Origin: Deltaproteobacteria bacterium
GTDB taxonomy: Bacteria; Desulfobacterota; Syntrophia; Syntrophales; UBA2210
Length of the DNA: 51,425 bases
Assembly: GCA_016935935.1 (NCBI GenBank)
Contig: JAFGPZ010000261.1
Span: forward strand, 1 to 51,425
Reading direction: 5' to 3'
Shown here: positions 9,614-18,239 of the stretch, one piece after another
Layout of the letters: each line of letters starts with the position of its first letter
Numbering within the stretch: the stretch's first letter is position 1
The notes under the pieces: model-generated
What the model saw: only the letters and a program-made list of their open reading frames with translations
Databases searched by the model: none
What the model was told of the DNA's origin: nothing
Translations under genes and position numbers: made by a program

Positions 9614-9660
9614 TATATTGCCTCCTCAAAATCGTTAATGTGATGATTATACATCTCACA

Positions 9661-10908
9661 TCAATAGCCTCCACTACCACCCATTGAGGCTTCCGCTTCT
9701 TCATCGGTTTGTTCCTGTTCGGTCTCAGCCGTATTTATTGATGTTTCAACGAGTTCTGATATCTCTGGAACGGACATATTCGCTATGGCAGCAGTAGTTG
9801 GTGAGGAAGGCGATGGAGTTGAATCGAACCCTTCCATGGCAAGATCAAACTGAGGATCCAGCTTCAGTGCCTTTTCGAAGAGATCCTTCGCATCCTGCCA
9901 TTTCCCCTCATCGAGCGCATTTAATCCTTCTCCATAATAGTTAAAGGCCTCGTAATTTTTTGTGTGAGGAATACCGATAGCCTTTTTTTCCTCGGGTGAC
10001 AATTCTATACCCTTGATACTTGCAAAGTTTTCAATGATAAGTCTGGGCAGTTCGTAAAACTTTTCCTTTTCGACATCGACTGTTGAGCTTCCAGTTACCT
10101 TACCCATGCTTGCTGAGACAAGTGATGTAGTCGTTCTTATACTTCCAACGGCAAGATTTCCCGTTACCAGGTGTTCGGCGCCCAGTAGATGCCCCACTCG
10201 AGGCGCCGTACTTTCATCGATTATGCCAGTCTGACCGAGTCTCATCTCCTGAAAAAGTGACTGAATGCGGAGTCTCTCAACAACACGGAGGGATTTTATT
10301 TTGGACATATCGGTTATCAGCATGGCTGCCAGGCCCTTTTGGAAGGCCCTCAGGCTATTTTCCGGCGACAGATCCTCATAGTAACAGACAGAAACAGTAT
10401 TGGAATCTGGTTTTTTTGCCTTTAGTTTTGCTTCCTGTGCAAGCGCCTCTCTGGCTAAACGCTGACTTTCAGCGATCTGCACCACAGTCAGAAGGCGTTT
10501 AATTTCCGCTTCAACAAGCGGTTTTTCAGTATTCCTGTATGCCTGCAATGTTGTAATGGCTTTTCCGGGGTCTCCTTTATTGAGATACGCCATGCCAAGA
10601 TATAAAATAGCGTAACAGTTACCCGGTTCCAGCCTCAGGACGGTCTCGAATTCTTCTATTGAATCGTCCAATTGACCTGTTTTCAGATATGCAAAACCGA
10701 GTTTATTGCGGGCCTCTATTGAATCGGAATTTTTTGTCAGATATTCCCTGTATATCTGTATTGCCGGTGCATATTGTTCGCCGGCCATCTGCATGTCGGC
10801 CTTTATAAGTTCTATTCCTCCGCAGCCTGACAGTGAAATCAAAAGTAATATTAAGATGATTGCACTGATACATGTATTCCTTTTTGCAGCCTTAAGAATT
10901 CTTGTCAT
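9661..10908 (-). CDS. TPR and CsgG/FlgO-like lipoprotein
   Basis: A lipoprotein signal peptide ends at SLSGCGG. Three or so TPR units follow (AIQIYREYLTKNSDSIEARNK, GFAYLKTGQLDDSIEEFETV, LGMAYLNKGDPGKAITTL), then a CsgG/FlgO-type domain (VSVCYYEDLSP, FQKGLAAMLITDMSKIKSL, VVERLRIQSLFQEMRL, GQTGIIDESTAPRVGHLLGA), another TPR unit (NYYGEGLNALDEGKWQDAKD) and a low-complexity acidic, Ser/Thr-rich tail ending SMGGSGGY. The ATG at 10908 is preferred over the one at 10929 because GGGAGAG lies just upstream of it. It shares the pattern LAAMLITD...GQTG...ES-A with the neighbouring 238-residue protein, so the two are probably paralogues that assemble together. The role is unknown; outer-membrane ring or pore by family resemblance. 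Confidence 0.66.
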   Translation of the reverse strand: MTRILKAAKRNTCISAIILILLLISLSGCGGIELIKADMQMAGEQYAPAIQIYREYLTKNSDSIEARNKLGFAYLKTGQLDDSIEEFETVLRLEPGNCYAILYLGMAYLNKGDPGKAITTLQAYRNTEKPLVEAEIKRLLTVVQIAESQRLAREALAQEAKLKAKKPDSNTVSVCYYEDLSPENSLRAFQKGLAAMLITDMSKIKSLRVVERLRIQSLFQEMRLGQTGIIDESTAPRVGHLLGAEHLVTGNLAVGSIRTTTSLVSASMGKVTGSSTVDVEKEKFYELPRLIIENFASIKGIELSPEEKKAIGIPHTKNYEAFNYYGEGLNALDEGKWQDAKDLFEKALKLDPQFDLAMEGFDSTPSPSSPTTAAIANMSVPEISELVETSINTAETEQEQTDEEAEASMGGSGGY

Positions 10909-10965
10909 TTGTTCTCTCCCATTATGCATAATTTTGCTTTTACATCTGTTCTGATTACCAAATTT

Positions 10966-11892
10966 CTATTCATAACATATTACAACCTTGGCCTCCTTAA
11001 GGTAATCATTGCCATGCCTCGTTGTTTCGTATATCTTGCGAGCTCCATCGCTTCCTATTACAATCATGTTGTCATCTGTGACGCTGTGAATCGGCACTAT
11101 TATAAAATTGCTGCCTACCTTGTCAATTTCTTTTATCTGGCTCAATTTGTCTGCATAACGAACGATGCCGTAGGTGCGTACAATCCTCGGTTCAACTCGA
11201 TTGACTGAATAAACCGTTTCAATCTCTCCGTTACTTCTGGTGGTTACCACGGGCAGGACTACCTTCTTGAAATAATATCCCATCAATCTGAGGACAACGC
11301 CGCTTGTAGGTTTGACTGAGTTGTATTGGTAGTCAAAATCTTCGGGAATGGCCTGAACAGAGGCAGGTTCAGGAGAAGAAGGAGCATCCGCCGGAAGTGA
11401 ATACTCTTTCTCCGGTATTTTCAGGGCATTTTTAAAATTAGAAAGATCAAGAGCGCTGACAAGTGAGGTTCCGGGGGAGCACTTTTCCCCGTCCGAGTTG
11501 ATGCATATGCCCATTGTAATTTTGGATACGGGGATATCGCCTTCCCATGCCGTTTCCTCGTTTAGCACATAGGCACCCTTTATAACCCCGCTTACCCTGG
11601 CGCTGACCGAGTCGCTCTGGATGACGAAATCCTGGACCTTGGTATAAGAATCGATATCCACCCCTTTCACCACTTCGAGCAAATTTCTCATGGCATCTAC
11701 TTTCGCCGCCCTGATTGATGTAATCCGGGCGATTGACTTGTTCAAACCCGGCTGAGCTGTTCCAAAACCATAACCAACAATGTGCCCCCTAATCCAGTCA
11801 ATCTTCCCTATTTCTCCCACCTGTGCCAATGAATGAGTGGAGAGGGCAACAAAGAGCAGTAATGCTATAAAGCAGGATGTCAATCTTCTCAT
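10966..11892 (-). CDS. LPP20/FlgP-like exported protein
   Basis: A cleavable signal peptide (MRRLTSCFIALLLFVALSTH, ending SLAQ) precedes a segment typical of the LPP20 family: GKIDWIRGHIVGYGFGTAQPG, ARITSIRAAKVDAMRNLLEVVKGV, DSYTKVQDFVIQSDSVSARVSGVIKGA. FlgP of Vibrio, which forms an outer-membrane ring, belongs to this family. The C-terminal half (after a Pro/Ser-rich linker near residues 165-180) is a separate, unrecognised beta-rich domain. The ribosome site AGGAGG is strong. The mixture of LPP20-like, CsgG/FlgO-like and FlgT-like genes in one run suggests a common envelope complex. Confidence 0.62.
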   Translation of the reverse strand: MRRLTSCFIALLLFVALSTHSLAQVGEIGKIDWIRGHIVGYGFGTAQPGLNKSIARITSIRAAKVDAMRNLLEVVKGVDIDSYTKVQDFVIQSDSVSARVSGVIKGAYVLNEETAWEGDIPVSKITMGICINSDGEKCSPGTSLVSALDLSNFKNALKIPEKEYSLPADAPSSPEPASVQAIPEDFDYQYNSVKPTSGVVLRLMGYYFKKVVLPVVTTRSNGEIETVYSVNRVEPRIVRTYGIVRYADKLSQIKEIDKVGSNFIIVPIHSVTDDNMIVIGSDGARKIYETTRHGNDYLKEAKVVICYE

Positions 11893-12042
11893 CCGCCGTT
11901 CCTCCTGTTAATCATGTCTTAATGTAGTTTAGCTTTCAAGGCACTTTGCCTGGAATAAGGTCTTCGCTAATTTCTGTATCGCATACCATAACTCTTTTAT
12001 TTCAGATCCTACAAAGGGTGTCGGGTACTTTAGCAGAAGATG

Positions 12043-12229
12043 CTATTTTGCTATGTATGTTCCAGTCATATCGGCAGTTTTACCAGCCTGGATTGCTACA
12101 TTGATATTAGCGGGTTTTGACCAGCCTTCGACTATCTTGAACTCGATCGTATGTATCCCAGCTGCCAGGCCAGTCAGTGTGGTGCCACTCTCCTGCTGTT
12201 ATTGCTGCATCAGGGCTAATGGATACCAT
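12043..12229 (-). pseudogene. frameshifted remnant of a surface-protein beta-sandwich repeat
   Basis: On the minus strand an ATG at 12229 opens a frame reading VSISPDAAITAGEW; a second frame, displaced by one base and without a start codon, continues with SGTTLTGLAAGIHTIEF, KIVEGWSKPANINVAIQAG and KTADMTGTYIAK, ending at TAG (12045-12043). The two parts together match the usual order of a secreted repeat unit of the ISP-A--AG...SG-T-TGL--G-HT-EF...GW--P-N--V-I--G-T---TGTY kind, with the stretch that should join them (about ten residues) missing. I read it as the decayed end of a former surface-protein gene, or a lost C-terminal domain of the gene ending at 12238. The rest of the gap to 11893 shows nothing clear. 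Confidence 0.6.
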
Positions 12230-12237
12230 AAGCTAAG

Positions 12238-13053
12238 CTAGCCTTCCTCTGTAGAGATCGTAAATTCTTGACTCTTTTCGGGAGACGTGTTTCCCGTTGT
12301 ATCTGTTGCCTGAGCGACGACCCTGTAAGTACCGAATTCCAGTGTAAAGGTCTGCGTTGTTCCCTTCCATACCTTACCTAGGGCACTGAATTCCTGTTCC
12401 TGGACAAGATCGCCTTCAGAATTAAAGACCTTAAAACTAATCTTTCTGAGACCCTTGTCATCCATTATCTGACATGTGAAACTGACACTCTTTTTACCTG
12501 GTCGGTTGATGGTAATCTCATTGACAACGGGCGGTGTGTCGTGCCGTTCCATTACCTCTATCACCCTGCCAATTATGCCCTCTTTTTCCTTTTTGCGTTC
12601 CTTGTCAATAAATTCCCTTGTCAGTTCGTCTCTTCTTCCGAATTCAACTTCCCGCATTACCTCTGAAGATATCTTTAGCCTCCCGCTGACACGTCTGCTC
12701 CTGAGTCCCGCATCGTCCTCAAGTTGTATGACATAGGATATATAATCCTCGTAATATCCCGATGAATCGACGGGAAGCATCAGCGATGCCTCACCATGGT
12801 ATCCGTAAGGGTCCTTTACGTTATCGTCATATGGATCCAGTTCTATTTCCTTGCTCGTGTTTCCCGCGTTAATCTGCGCCTGTATTACGGGATATTCTGA
12901 TTGCCACTTAACATTTATTTCTATGGCATCCTGAAGCAACGTGGCATCATAACTGATAATATCCGGAGGTTTTGCGGCCTGTGTTGTTTCGGAGGAATAT
13001 ATAAAGAAAAGGAGCGCAAAAAGAATTAATATGGAAAGATATCTCTTTTTCAT
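12238..13053 (-). CDS. exported protein with Ig-like/beta-sandwich domains
   Basis: The 271-residue product has a signal peptide (MKKRYLSILILFALLFF, then SSETTQAA), an N-terminal beta-rich domain, a charged helical stretch (RRDELTREFIDKERKKEKEG) and a C-terminal Ig-like domain (PPVVNEITI...VSFTCQIMDDKGLRKISFKVF...GTYRVVAQATDTTGNTS) that resembles Big/bacterial-Ig domains. It is probably periplasmic or surface-exposed and may bind a partner of the lipoprotein cluster. It stops only 9 bases from the decayed repeat unit at 12043-12229, so it may once have been longer. No specific family recognised. Confidence 0.7.
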   Translation of the reverse strand: MKKRYLSILILFALLFFIYSSETTQAAKPPDIISYDATLLQDAIEINVKWQSEYPVIQAQINAGNTSKEIELDPYDDNVKDPYGYHGEASLMLPVDSSGYYEDYISYVIQLEDDAGLRSRRVSGRLKISSEVMREVEFGRRDELTREFIDKERKKEKEGIIGRVIEVMERHDTPPVVNEITINRPGKKSVSFTCQIMDDKGLRKISFKVFNSEGDLVQEQEFSALGKVWKGTTQTFTLEFGTYRVVAQATDTTGNTSPEKSQEFTISTEEG

Positions 13054-13085
13054 AGTCTATTCCTTTTTTTGTTATGTAATACAGT

Positions 13086-14210
13086 TTATTCCTGTTGCGG
13101 TTCCACCGGCCGTGGCGGAGGCACCAGTTTTATATTGAAAGACTCGTCCACAATTGCAATTCTTGCATCCCATTCAACAGGTGTCAAAGTATCAGACAGC
13201 TTAGCATCTATTACACTTATAGTAATTTTCTCACGCGTGATCTTATCCGTTAAGGGGTCGATTGCTGAATATATTACCCCACTGAAATTCTGACAATCAT
13301 CAAATGCAGGGTAGCCTGGGAATCCTACGGAAAGAGATTTTCTCTTTGGGTCCAGCGATTTGATATCCACAACCCAGGCTGCTATTATGTCTCGACTCTT
13401 AGCCTCGGCGTAATCACAGGCCCATAGTATACTTCTGGGGAGGGATTCATTGGATCCAGGTTCTATGGTCATCAATCTTGCTTTAACAATGACCTTCGCT
13501 TCGGAAAACTCCGTCGCAATGTTCAGGGGGAGACTTTTCATTTCAGATTCTTTTCTTTCGTAGGTATTCCTGTCAATCATGTGAAGTTTATAGGCGACTA
13601 CCAGGCCTTCCCCTTCCGTTCCCGTTTTCCCCCTCGATCCAACTTCAGCCTTTGCGCTTGCGGTAGCAACCCCGACATTTGCGGATACGTTAATACCCGC
13701 CCTGCTTACCTTATCAGATTTTAACCTGAAATTTTTTAGTCGAAGGGCCTCGGTCACGTAGGTCACTTTTGGTTCAAAGGGTATGTCTGCAAGGGATACT
13801 GGTGTGATGATCTCTACCCCTTCCAGTTTTGCCTTGTCGACGCTTCCCCCTTCAGCTCCAATTTCGCCCTTAGGACCTGCCATAAGCTGACCTCCCAGTC
13901 CGATACCTGTCTTAAATGCAAAGTCCTGCTGTATGCTGTTAAAGGAGTGTTCTTTTTTCACACGGATTTCTGCAGCATTTGGATCCTCTACAGGACCGAA
14001 CTGCTTTGACCAGGAAGCCCCTATGTAATGGCGATCGATGGGTCGCTTGGGTATATGATATTCATGCTCTGTAACCTCGCTCAGGGTATCCTGATGATGC
14101 TTGGTCGCTGAACCCCCCGTGGCAACACATCCGGGAATTGCTAGAACAACAATGCCTATAAAGCCTGTTAAGGTTAACAGCAATCTTCTCTTCTTCCCTT
14201 TATGCTCCAT
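13086..14210 (-). CDS. uncharacterised lipoprotein
   Basis: A lipoprotein signal peptide ends at AIPGCVATGG (cysteine about residue 28). The remaining 345 residues are soluble and beta-rich, with a small glycine-rich stretch (GIGLGGQLMAGPKGEIGAEGG) and an aromatic-rich middle region; the C-terminus is proline-rich (VPPPRPVEP). No family is recognised. A strong ribosome site (AAGGAGG) and the 32-base gap to the next gene suggest it is the first gene of the minus-strand envelope operon running to 7773. Localisation to the outer membrane is inferred from the lipobox and the residues after it. Confidence 0.7.
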   Translation of the reverse strand: MEHKGKKRRLLLTLTGFIGIVVLAIPGCVATGGSATKHHQDTLSEVTEHEYHIPKRPIDRHYIGASWSKQFGPVEDPNAAEIRVKKEHSFNSIQQDFAFKTGIGLGGQLMAGPKGEIGAEGGSVDKAKLEGVEIITPVSLADIPFEPKVTYVTEALRLKNFRLKSDKVSRAGINVSANVGVATASAKAEVGSRGKTGTEGEGLVVAYKLHMIDRNTYERKESEMKSLPLNIATEFSEAKVIVKARLMTIEPGSNESLPRSILWACDYAEAKSRDIIAAWVVDIKSLDPKRKSLSVGFPGYPAFDDCQNFSGVIYSAIDPLTDKITREKITISVIDAKLSDTLTPVEWDARIAIVDESFNIKLVPPPRPVEPQQE

Positions 14211-14706
14211 TGTTATTCCTCCTTATTCGCAGGGGTTGTAGCTGATGTTATATCAAATAAATCTGAGAGGAGTCATTTTTGCTTCTCATAATATCTTTCC
14301 CGCATTGTGGATTGATGATGTTCTTAAAGCCGGTTTATATCATTTAACATACTTAAATGAAAAGGAAAAACTGTTAAATTATAAAGTTTTTCTAAATGAA
14401 CACGGGCCCAATCGCAATGGCTACTCCTACCATAAATACATTCATGAAACAACTGAGTCAGATCAAAAAATTACATTGTAATTCTGTGAAACTGGATGCC
14501 TTTGAAACATTCTGTGAGAGAAGAATATTATTCATCAATAGGGGGATCTCTGATGTTCCGGGAAATTAATATAACGCCCCTGAAGCAGCTCGAGCTATTT
14601 TCTTGACAGTAATAAATGAATACCATAATAAATTTACATTACATTCCGATTCAATACCTCTAATACAAGGTTAGGCGGCACTTTTATAAAGAATAGGAAA
14701 TGAGCG
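14211..14706. other. divergent intergenic region, no convincing gene
   Basis: AT-rich 496-base gap between two divergent envelope genes; promoters for both directions are expected here. Two overlapping plus-strand frames exist (14245-14481, 78 codons, and 14396-14569, 57 codons), but neither has a ribosome site or a recognisable product, so I do not call them as genes. No repeat or RNA gene seen. Confidence 0.5.
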
Positions 14707-15408
14707 TTGATTTACAATGGGATTAACAGGAATAAAGTTTTGCCTCTCTGGAGAGGGTGTTTATCAATATTTCTAATCTTTTGGATGGCCGGCTGTGCTC
14801 AGGTGGTATCTTTGGCTGCGATTACTCCTACGGCACTCCATTTCGGATCTGTAGCTTACCAGGCTGTTGAAGAGGCGGAGATACATACCATAGTATTGCA
14901 GGGAATTTCAAAAGAAGACCTTGGTGCCATAACAAAAATAGCTATATTCATGGGTGGGGAAAGTAAGACCAGACCCTATGGCAGGATAGGAGATGTAACG
15001 TCCGTTTTGGGTGATAACCTGTACTTTGAGTTGTCTAGGCTGGGATTTCAGGTCTACCGATGGAATGAAACCGACACGAGCCCGCAATCCACCACGCGCA
15101 CCATGGCGGAAACGGGGAAAGCGTTGGATGCTCAGGCCATTGTAACTGGAAGTGTAGCAGCAAGCCATAAGCGTTCATCCGGCATGTTTGGAGTAGGTGG
15201 ATTTAAGACGGTGATTCAGAGTGCTACACTGAAGGTGACAGATGTTAAAACATCAAATCTTTTGATAATGGTAACGATTGACTACAAAGTTGGACAGGAT
15301 ATTGGGATCGCTGCGGAAAGTATGGCCTTGATCCTGCAGACAAAACTGGAGGACCCATTCGGTGATCTTAAGGAAAAGTTAAAAGAGAAGCTGCAGAAAA
15401 ACATATAA
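14707..15408 (+). CDS. TolB-N/CsgG-fold lipoprotein
   Basis: The product has a basic N-terminus, a hydrophobic segment and a lipobox (WMAGCAQ, cysteine at about residue 30). The rest has the alternating pattern of TolB-N/CsgG-like domains: KIAIFMGGESKTRPYG, SVLGDNLYFELSRLGFQVYRW, ALDAQAIVTGSVAAS and TLKVTDVKTSNLLIMVTIDY. The C-terminal 25 residues are strongly charged and helical. The start is TTG at 14707, placed after GGAAATGAG; no ATG is available before the signal peptide. It is divergent from the minus-strand lipoprotein operon and probably belongs to the same functional system. Exact role unknown. Confidence 0.65.
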   Translation: MIYNGINRNKVLPLWRGCLSIFLIFWMAGCAQVVSLAAITPTALHFGSVAYQAVEEAEIHTIVLQGISKEDLGAITKIAIFMGGESKTRPYGRIGDVTSVLGDNLYFELSRLGFQVYRWNETDTSPQSTTRTMAETGKALDAQAIVTGSVAASHKRSSGMFGVGGFKTVIQSATLKVTDVKTSNLLIMVTIDYKVGQDIGIAAESMALILQTKLEDPFGDLKEKLKEKLQKNI

Positions 15409-15413
15409 TCTAA

Positions 15414-16433
15414 ATGGGGCGAGGTATTCCTGTGTTCACGGCTCATCTCATTAATAATCCCTTTTCCGATCCCGGTGTGTATGTCGGATGTAAATACAGA
15501 AATGAGGCGATCCTTTTTGATCTCGGTGACATTCATAATCTTCCCTCCAGAAAGATTCTAAAGGTGAGATATATCTTTATCTCCCATACCCATATGGATC
15601 ACTTTGTCGGGTTTGATCACCTTTTGAGAGTCTGTCTCGGTAGAGATCATCATATTACTCTTTTTGGCCCACCCGGGTTCATCAGGAATGTTGAAAGCAA
15701 GCTGAACGGTTATACCTGGAACCTTGTTGGAAACTACTCTAACAATTTTGTTATCGATGTAGTGGAAATTCAAAAAAAAGTTAAAATAACAAGGCGTTAC
15801 AAGTGCCAGGGAGGATTTAAACCTGAGACTATTCATAAAAGAGAAACCTTTGACGGCACGCTGATCGATAAAATAGGCTTTTCTGTCAGGGGAGTATTTC
15901 TTGATCATAAAATTCCTTCAATTGCCTTCTCACTTGAGGAAAAGAAACACATTAATGTCAAAAAGAATGTTCTTCTTCAGATGGGGCTTTCCACTGGTAA
16001 ATGGCTGTCAGAGTTAAAGGGTTCTATCCTCAGGGGTGACCCCGATAACACACCCATTGTGGTTACCTGCAAAAAGCAGGGCAAGGAAAAGGTGGAAAGA
16101 ATAATCTCTCTTGGTATATTGAAAGACAAGGTTGTCAAGATAACAGAAGGGCAGAAGATTTCTTACGTCACGGATGCTATTTACAGCCCAGATAATGCGA
16201 GAAAGATTATGGCGCTGGCCCGTTTTTCGGACAAAATATTTATAGAGGCTTCATTCCTGGAGGAAGATATGGAAAAGGCCACGGAAAAATATCATCTTAC
16301 GGCGAAACAGGCGGGAATTCTAGCGAGAGAGGCTGGAGCCAGGAATATCGTCATTTTTCACTTTTCACCGAAATATAAGGGATGCGGGGATATGTTGACA
16401 GAGGAGGCCTTAAGGTCCTTCAGAGATGGGTAA
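15414..16433 (+). CDS. RNase Z-like metallo-beta-lactamase-fold hydrolase
   Basis: The zinc-binding motif ISHTHMDHFVGFDHLLRV marks the metallo-beta-lactamase fold; further histidines lie in FLDHKIPSIAFSLEE, SYVTDAIYSP (the aspartate bridging position) and IVIFHFSPKYKG, in the order found in RNase Z (tRNA 3-prime processing). At 339 residues it has the size of the short RNase Z form. It begins 5 bases after the preceding stop. The ATG at 15414 has no clear ribosome site; a GTG at 15432 with GAGG upstream is an equally good start. Family level is firm; whether it is the genuine tRNA-processing enzyme or a paralogue is not certain. Confidence 0.75.
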   Translation: MGRGIPVFTAHLINNPFSDPGVYVGCKYRNEAILFDLGDIHNLPSRKILKVRYIFISHTHMDHFVGFDHLLRVCLGRDHHITLFGPPGFIRNVESKLNGYTWNLVGNYSNNFVIDVVEIQKKVKITRRYKCQGGFKPETIHKRETFDGTLIDKIGFSVRGVFLDHKIPSIAFSLEEKKHINVKKNVLLQMGLSTGKWLSELKGSILRGDPDNTPIVVTCKKQGKEKVERIISLGILKDKVVKITEGQKISYVTDAIYSPDNARKIMALARFSDKIFIEASFLEEDMEKATEKYHLTAKQAGILAREAGARNIVIFHFSPKYKGCGDMLTEEALRSFRDG

Positions 16434-16436
16434 CAA

Positions 16437-16940
16437 TCAAATTTTTTCTATCTGGAATCCCTCCAGTTTGATAGACACAGAACGCATCAGGAGGTCTATG
16501 GATATAACAAAGATATTCTTTCTGTAATCTGTGCGCTTGACGATACCCTCTATTCCCTTGAACGGCCCGTCTATTATCATGGCCTTTTCTCCGACCGTGG
16601 GATAGAGGCAGGTTTCGATTTCTACCCTGGAGCAGATTAGTCGCTGTATGGCTTCTATCTGCCGGTCTGGAATAGGTGCCGGTTCGCCAGCATCCGGATT
16701 ATTGAGAATCCGAACCACACCCGGCGTCTTGAGTACCCGTATCTGTTCTTCCCCTTTTAAATGGGGAACATCAACGAAGAGATAGCTGGAAAACATGGGT
16801 ATCATAATCCTCTTCTTTCTGTCTTTCCTTCTGCTCCATACCTCAATTTTGGGGAGAAATGCCTGGATGGATTTCTGGGAAAGCAGATTATAGACCTTAT
16901 CTTCAAAGCGGGATCGCGTGTACACTGCGTACCACGGCAT
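16437..16940 (-). CDS. NusG-family transcription antitermination protein (specialised paralogue)
   Basis: The N-terminal NGN domain is clear (MPWYAVYTRSRFEDKVYNLL, IQAFLPKIEVW, MFSSYLFVDVP, VLKTPGVVRILN) and a C-terminal KOW domain follows (VGEKAMIIDGPFKGIEGIV). Housekeeping NusG normally sits beside secE and the L11/L1 genes; this copy does not, and its sequence is closer to RfaH/UpxY/LoaP-type regulators, which act on particular long operons such as polysaccharide loci. It overlaps no other gene and has a good ribosome site (TAGGAGA). Its target is unknown and no polysaccharide operon lies in the window. Confidence 0.85.
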   Translation of the reverse strand: MPWYAVYTRSRFEDKVYNLLSQKSIQAFLPKIEVWSRRKDRKKRIMIPMFSSYLFVDVPHLKGEEQIRVLKTPGVVRILNNPDAGEPAPIPDRQIEAIQRLICSRVEIETCLYPTVGEKAMIIDGPFKGIEGIVKRTDYRKNIFVISIDLLMRSVSIKLEGFQIEKI

Positions 16941-17036
16941 TAAAAGTCTCCTAACTGCAAAAAGTAATTCCCTGTATTCCCGCCGTTAACCGTGCTAAAT
17001 ATTAGCCCACTGAATAAAAGACAGGATGGCCTCGAT

Positions 17037-18122
17037 TTATTTTTCGAGCGCTGCTTCGACAATTATGTCGGAGCCTTTTCGGGATATTTTCAAAATATCG
17101 AGTCTGATCGAATCGTCGACCGTCATGATGTCCAGATTGCCTACAGCTTCAACCCCTGTCCCCATTATCCTTGGCGCCGTTATGGCGATCAGCTTGTCGA
17201 CAAGTCTTTTTTTCATAAAAGAGGTTATCATCTTCGATCCTCCTTCCACTAGGATCGAAGAAATACCCCTTTCTCCCAGTTTTGTCAGACATGCCTCTAA
17301 ATCTATGAGATTCTCTCCATGCTCTGGAATTATGATTGTTTCTATTCCCATATCCTTAAGACGCGACAGGTTGTCTTCGCTATGTCTCGTACTGGAAATA
17401 ATTATAGTCTTGGAATCTCCCTGATTATTGAGGATACGGGCATTTGGAGGAATTTTCAGATGCGAATCGACGACTATCCTGATGGGATAATTTCCTTTGA
17501 CAAGGCGCGGTCTAAGATCGGGATCGTCGGCGAGTACCGTTCCTATTCCCACCATAACGGCATCATGACAGCTCCTCAGTTTGTGGGCAAACTTGAGGGA
17601 GACCTTTGAGCTGATCCATTTGGAGTGACCTGTCCCAGATGCGATTCTTCCATCGAAGGTTTGGGCATATTTCAATGTGACAAACGGGACACCGGTAGTA
17701 GTAAATTTAAAATACCGTTCATTGAGCTTTATGCACTCTTCTTTAAGGAGATCAACGATGGTTTCTATGCCACTGTCTCTCAAGATTTTCAGTCCCTTTC
17801 CCGAGACAGCGGGGTTGGGATCAGAGACACCTACGACAACACGTGCAGGTCTTGATGCAACAACACGGTCGATACAGGGGGGTGTTTTGCCATAGTGAGT
17901 GCAAGGCTCGAGGGTTATGTAGAAAGTTGCCCCTTCGGTAGACACTGAAGCGTTATTTATCGCATTTATTTCTGCGTGATGCCCTCCATATTTTCTATGA
18001 TAGCCTTCACCGATGATATGACCGTCTTTGACGATGACGGCTCCCACCATCGGATTCGGGCTTACCCATCCATCCCCCTTTTTTGCGAGGTTTATTGCCC
18101 TTTTCATGTAATGTCTGTCCAT
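17037..18122 (-). CDS. ribD: bifunctional riboflavin biosynthesis deaminase/reductase RibD
   Basis: RibD deaminates the pyrimidine ring of the GTP-derived intermediate and then reduces the ribose side chain. The N-terminal deaminase domain has the zinc motif GGHHAEINAI...LEPCTHYGKTPPC; the C-terminal reductase domain has FVTLKYAQTFDGRIA, HDAVMVGIGTVLADDPDL and ILVEGGSKMITSF. At 361 residues both domains are complete. It is the only riboflavin gene here, and I see no FMN riboswitch in the gap upstream of it (18123-18335). ATG at 18122 gives the usual start, though it has no strong ribosome site. Confidence 0.95.
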   Translation of the reverse strand: MDRHYMKRAINLAKKGDGWVSPNPMVGAVIVKDGHIIGEGYHRKYGGHHAEINAINNASVSTEGATFYITLEPCTHYGKTPPCIDRVVASRPARVVVGVSDPNPAVSGKGLKILRDSGIETIVDLLKEECIKLNERYFKFTTTGVPFVTLKYAQTFDGRIASGTGHSKWISSKVSLKFAHKLRSCHDAVMVGIGTVLADDPDLRPRLVKGNYPIRIVVDSHLKIPPNARILNNQGDSKTIIISSTRHSEDNLSRLKDMGIETIIIPEHGENLIDLEACLTKLGERGISSILVEGGSKMITSFMKKRLVDKLIAITAPRIMGTGVEAVGNLDIMTVDDSIRLDILKISRKGSDIIVEAALEK

Positions 18123-18212
18123 AATATGTTGTGCTTCACGCTTGAAAGTAATTTGTAAAAGCTATACTATAAGCATCAAGTGATGTAAAGAAAAGCATAT
18201 GTGAAAATATTC

Positions 18213-18239
18213 TTGACAATTAATTATCGTTGATATAAC
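18213..18239 (+). promoter_or_regulatory. candidate promoter of the malic enzyme-fumarase-succinate dehydrogenase operon
   Basis: TTGACA (18213-18218) and TATAAC (18234-18239) separated by 15 bases, in the AT-rich gap upstream of the seven-gene operon. The spacing is short of the optimal 17; with 17 the -10 would be TAACAA. The leader to the first start codon is about 90 bases and contains no evident riboswitch. Confidence 0.5.

Noticed and set aside
9800..9870. tRNA-like bases (GTTGAATCGAACCC) within the minus-strand lipoprotein gene
   Set aside because: No cloverleaf can be drawn and the bases are explained by the intact lipoprotein reading frame.
14245..14569. Two small plus-strand frames (78 and 57 codons) in the divergent gap
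   Set aside because: They overlap in different frames, have no ribosome site and no recognisable product, and they lie in the AT-rich promoter region of two divergent genes.
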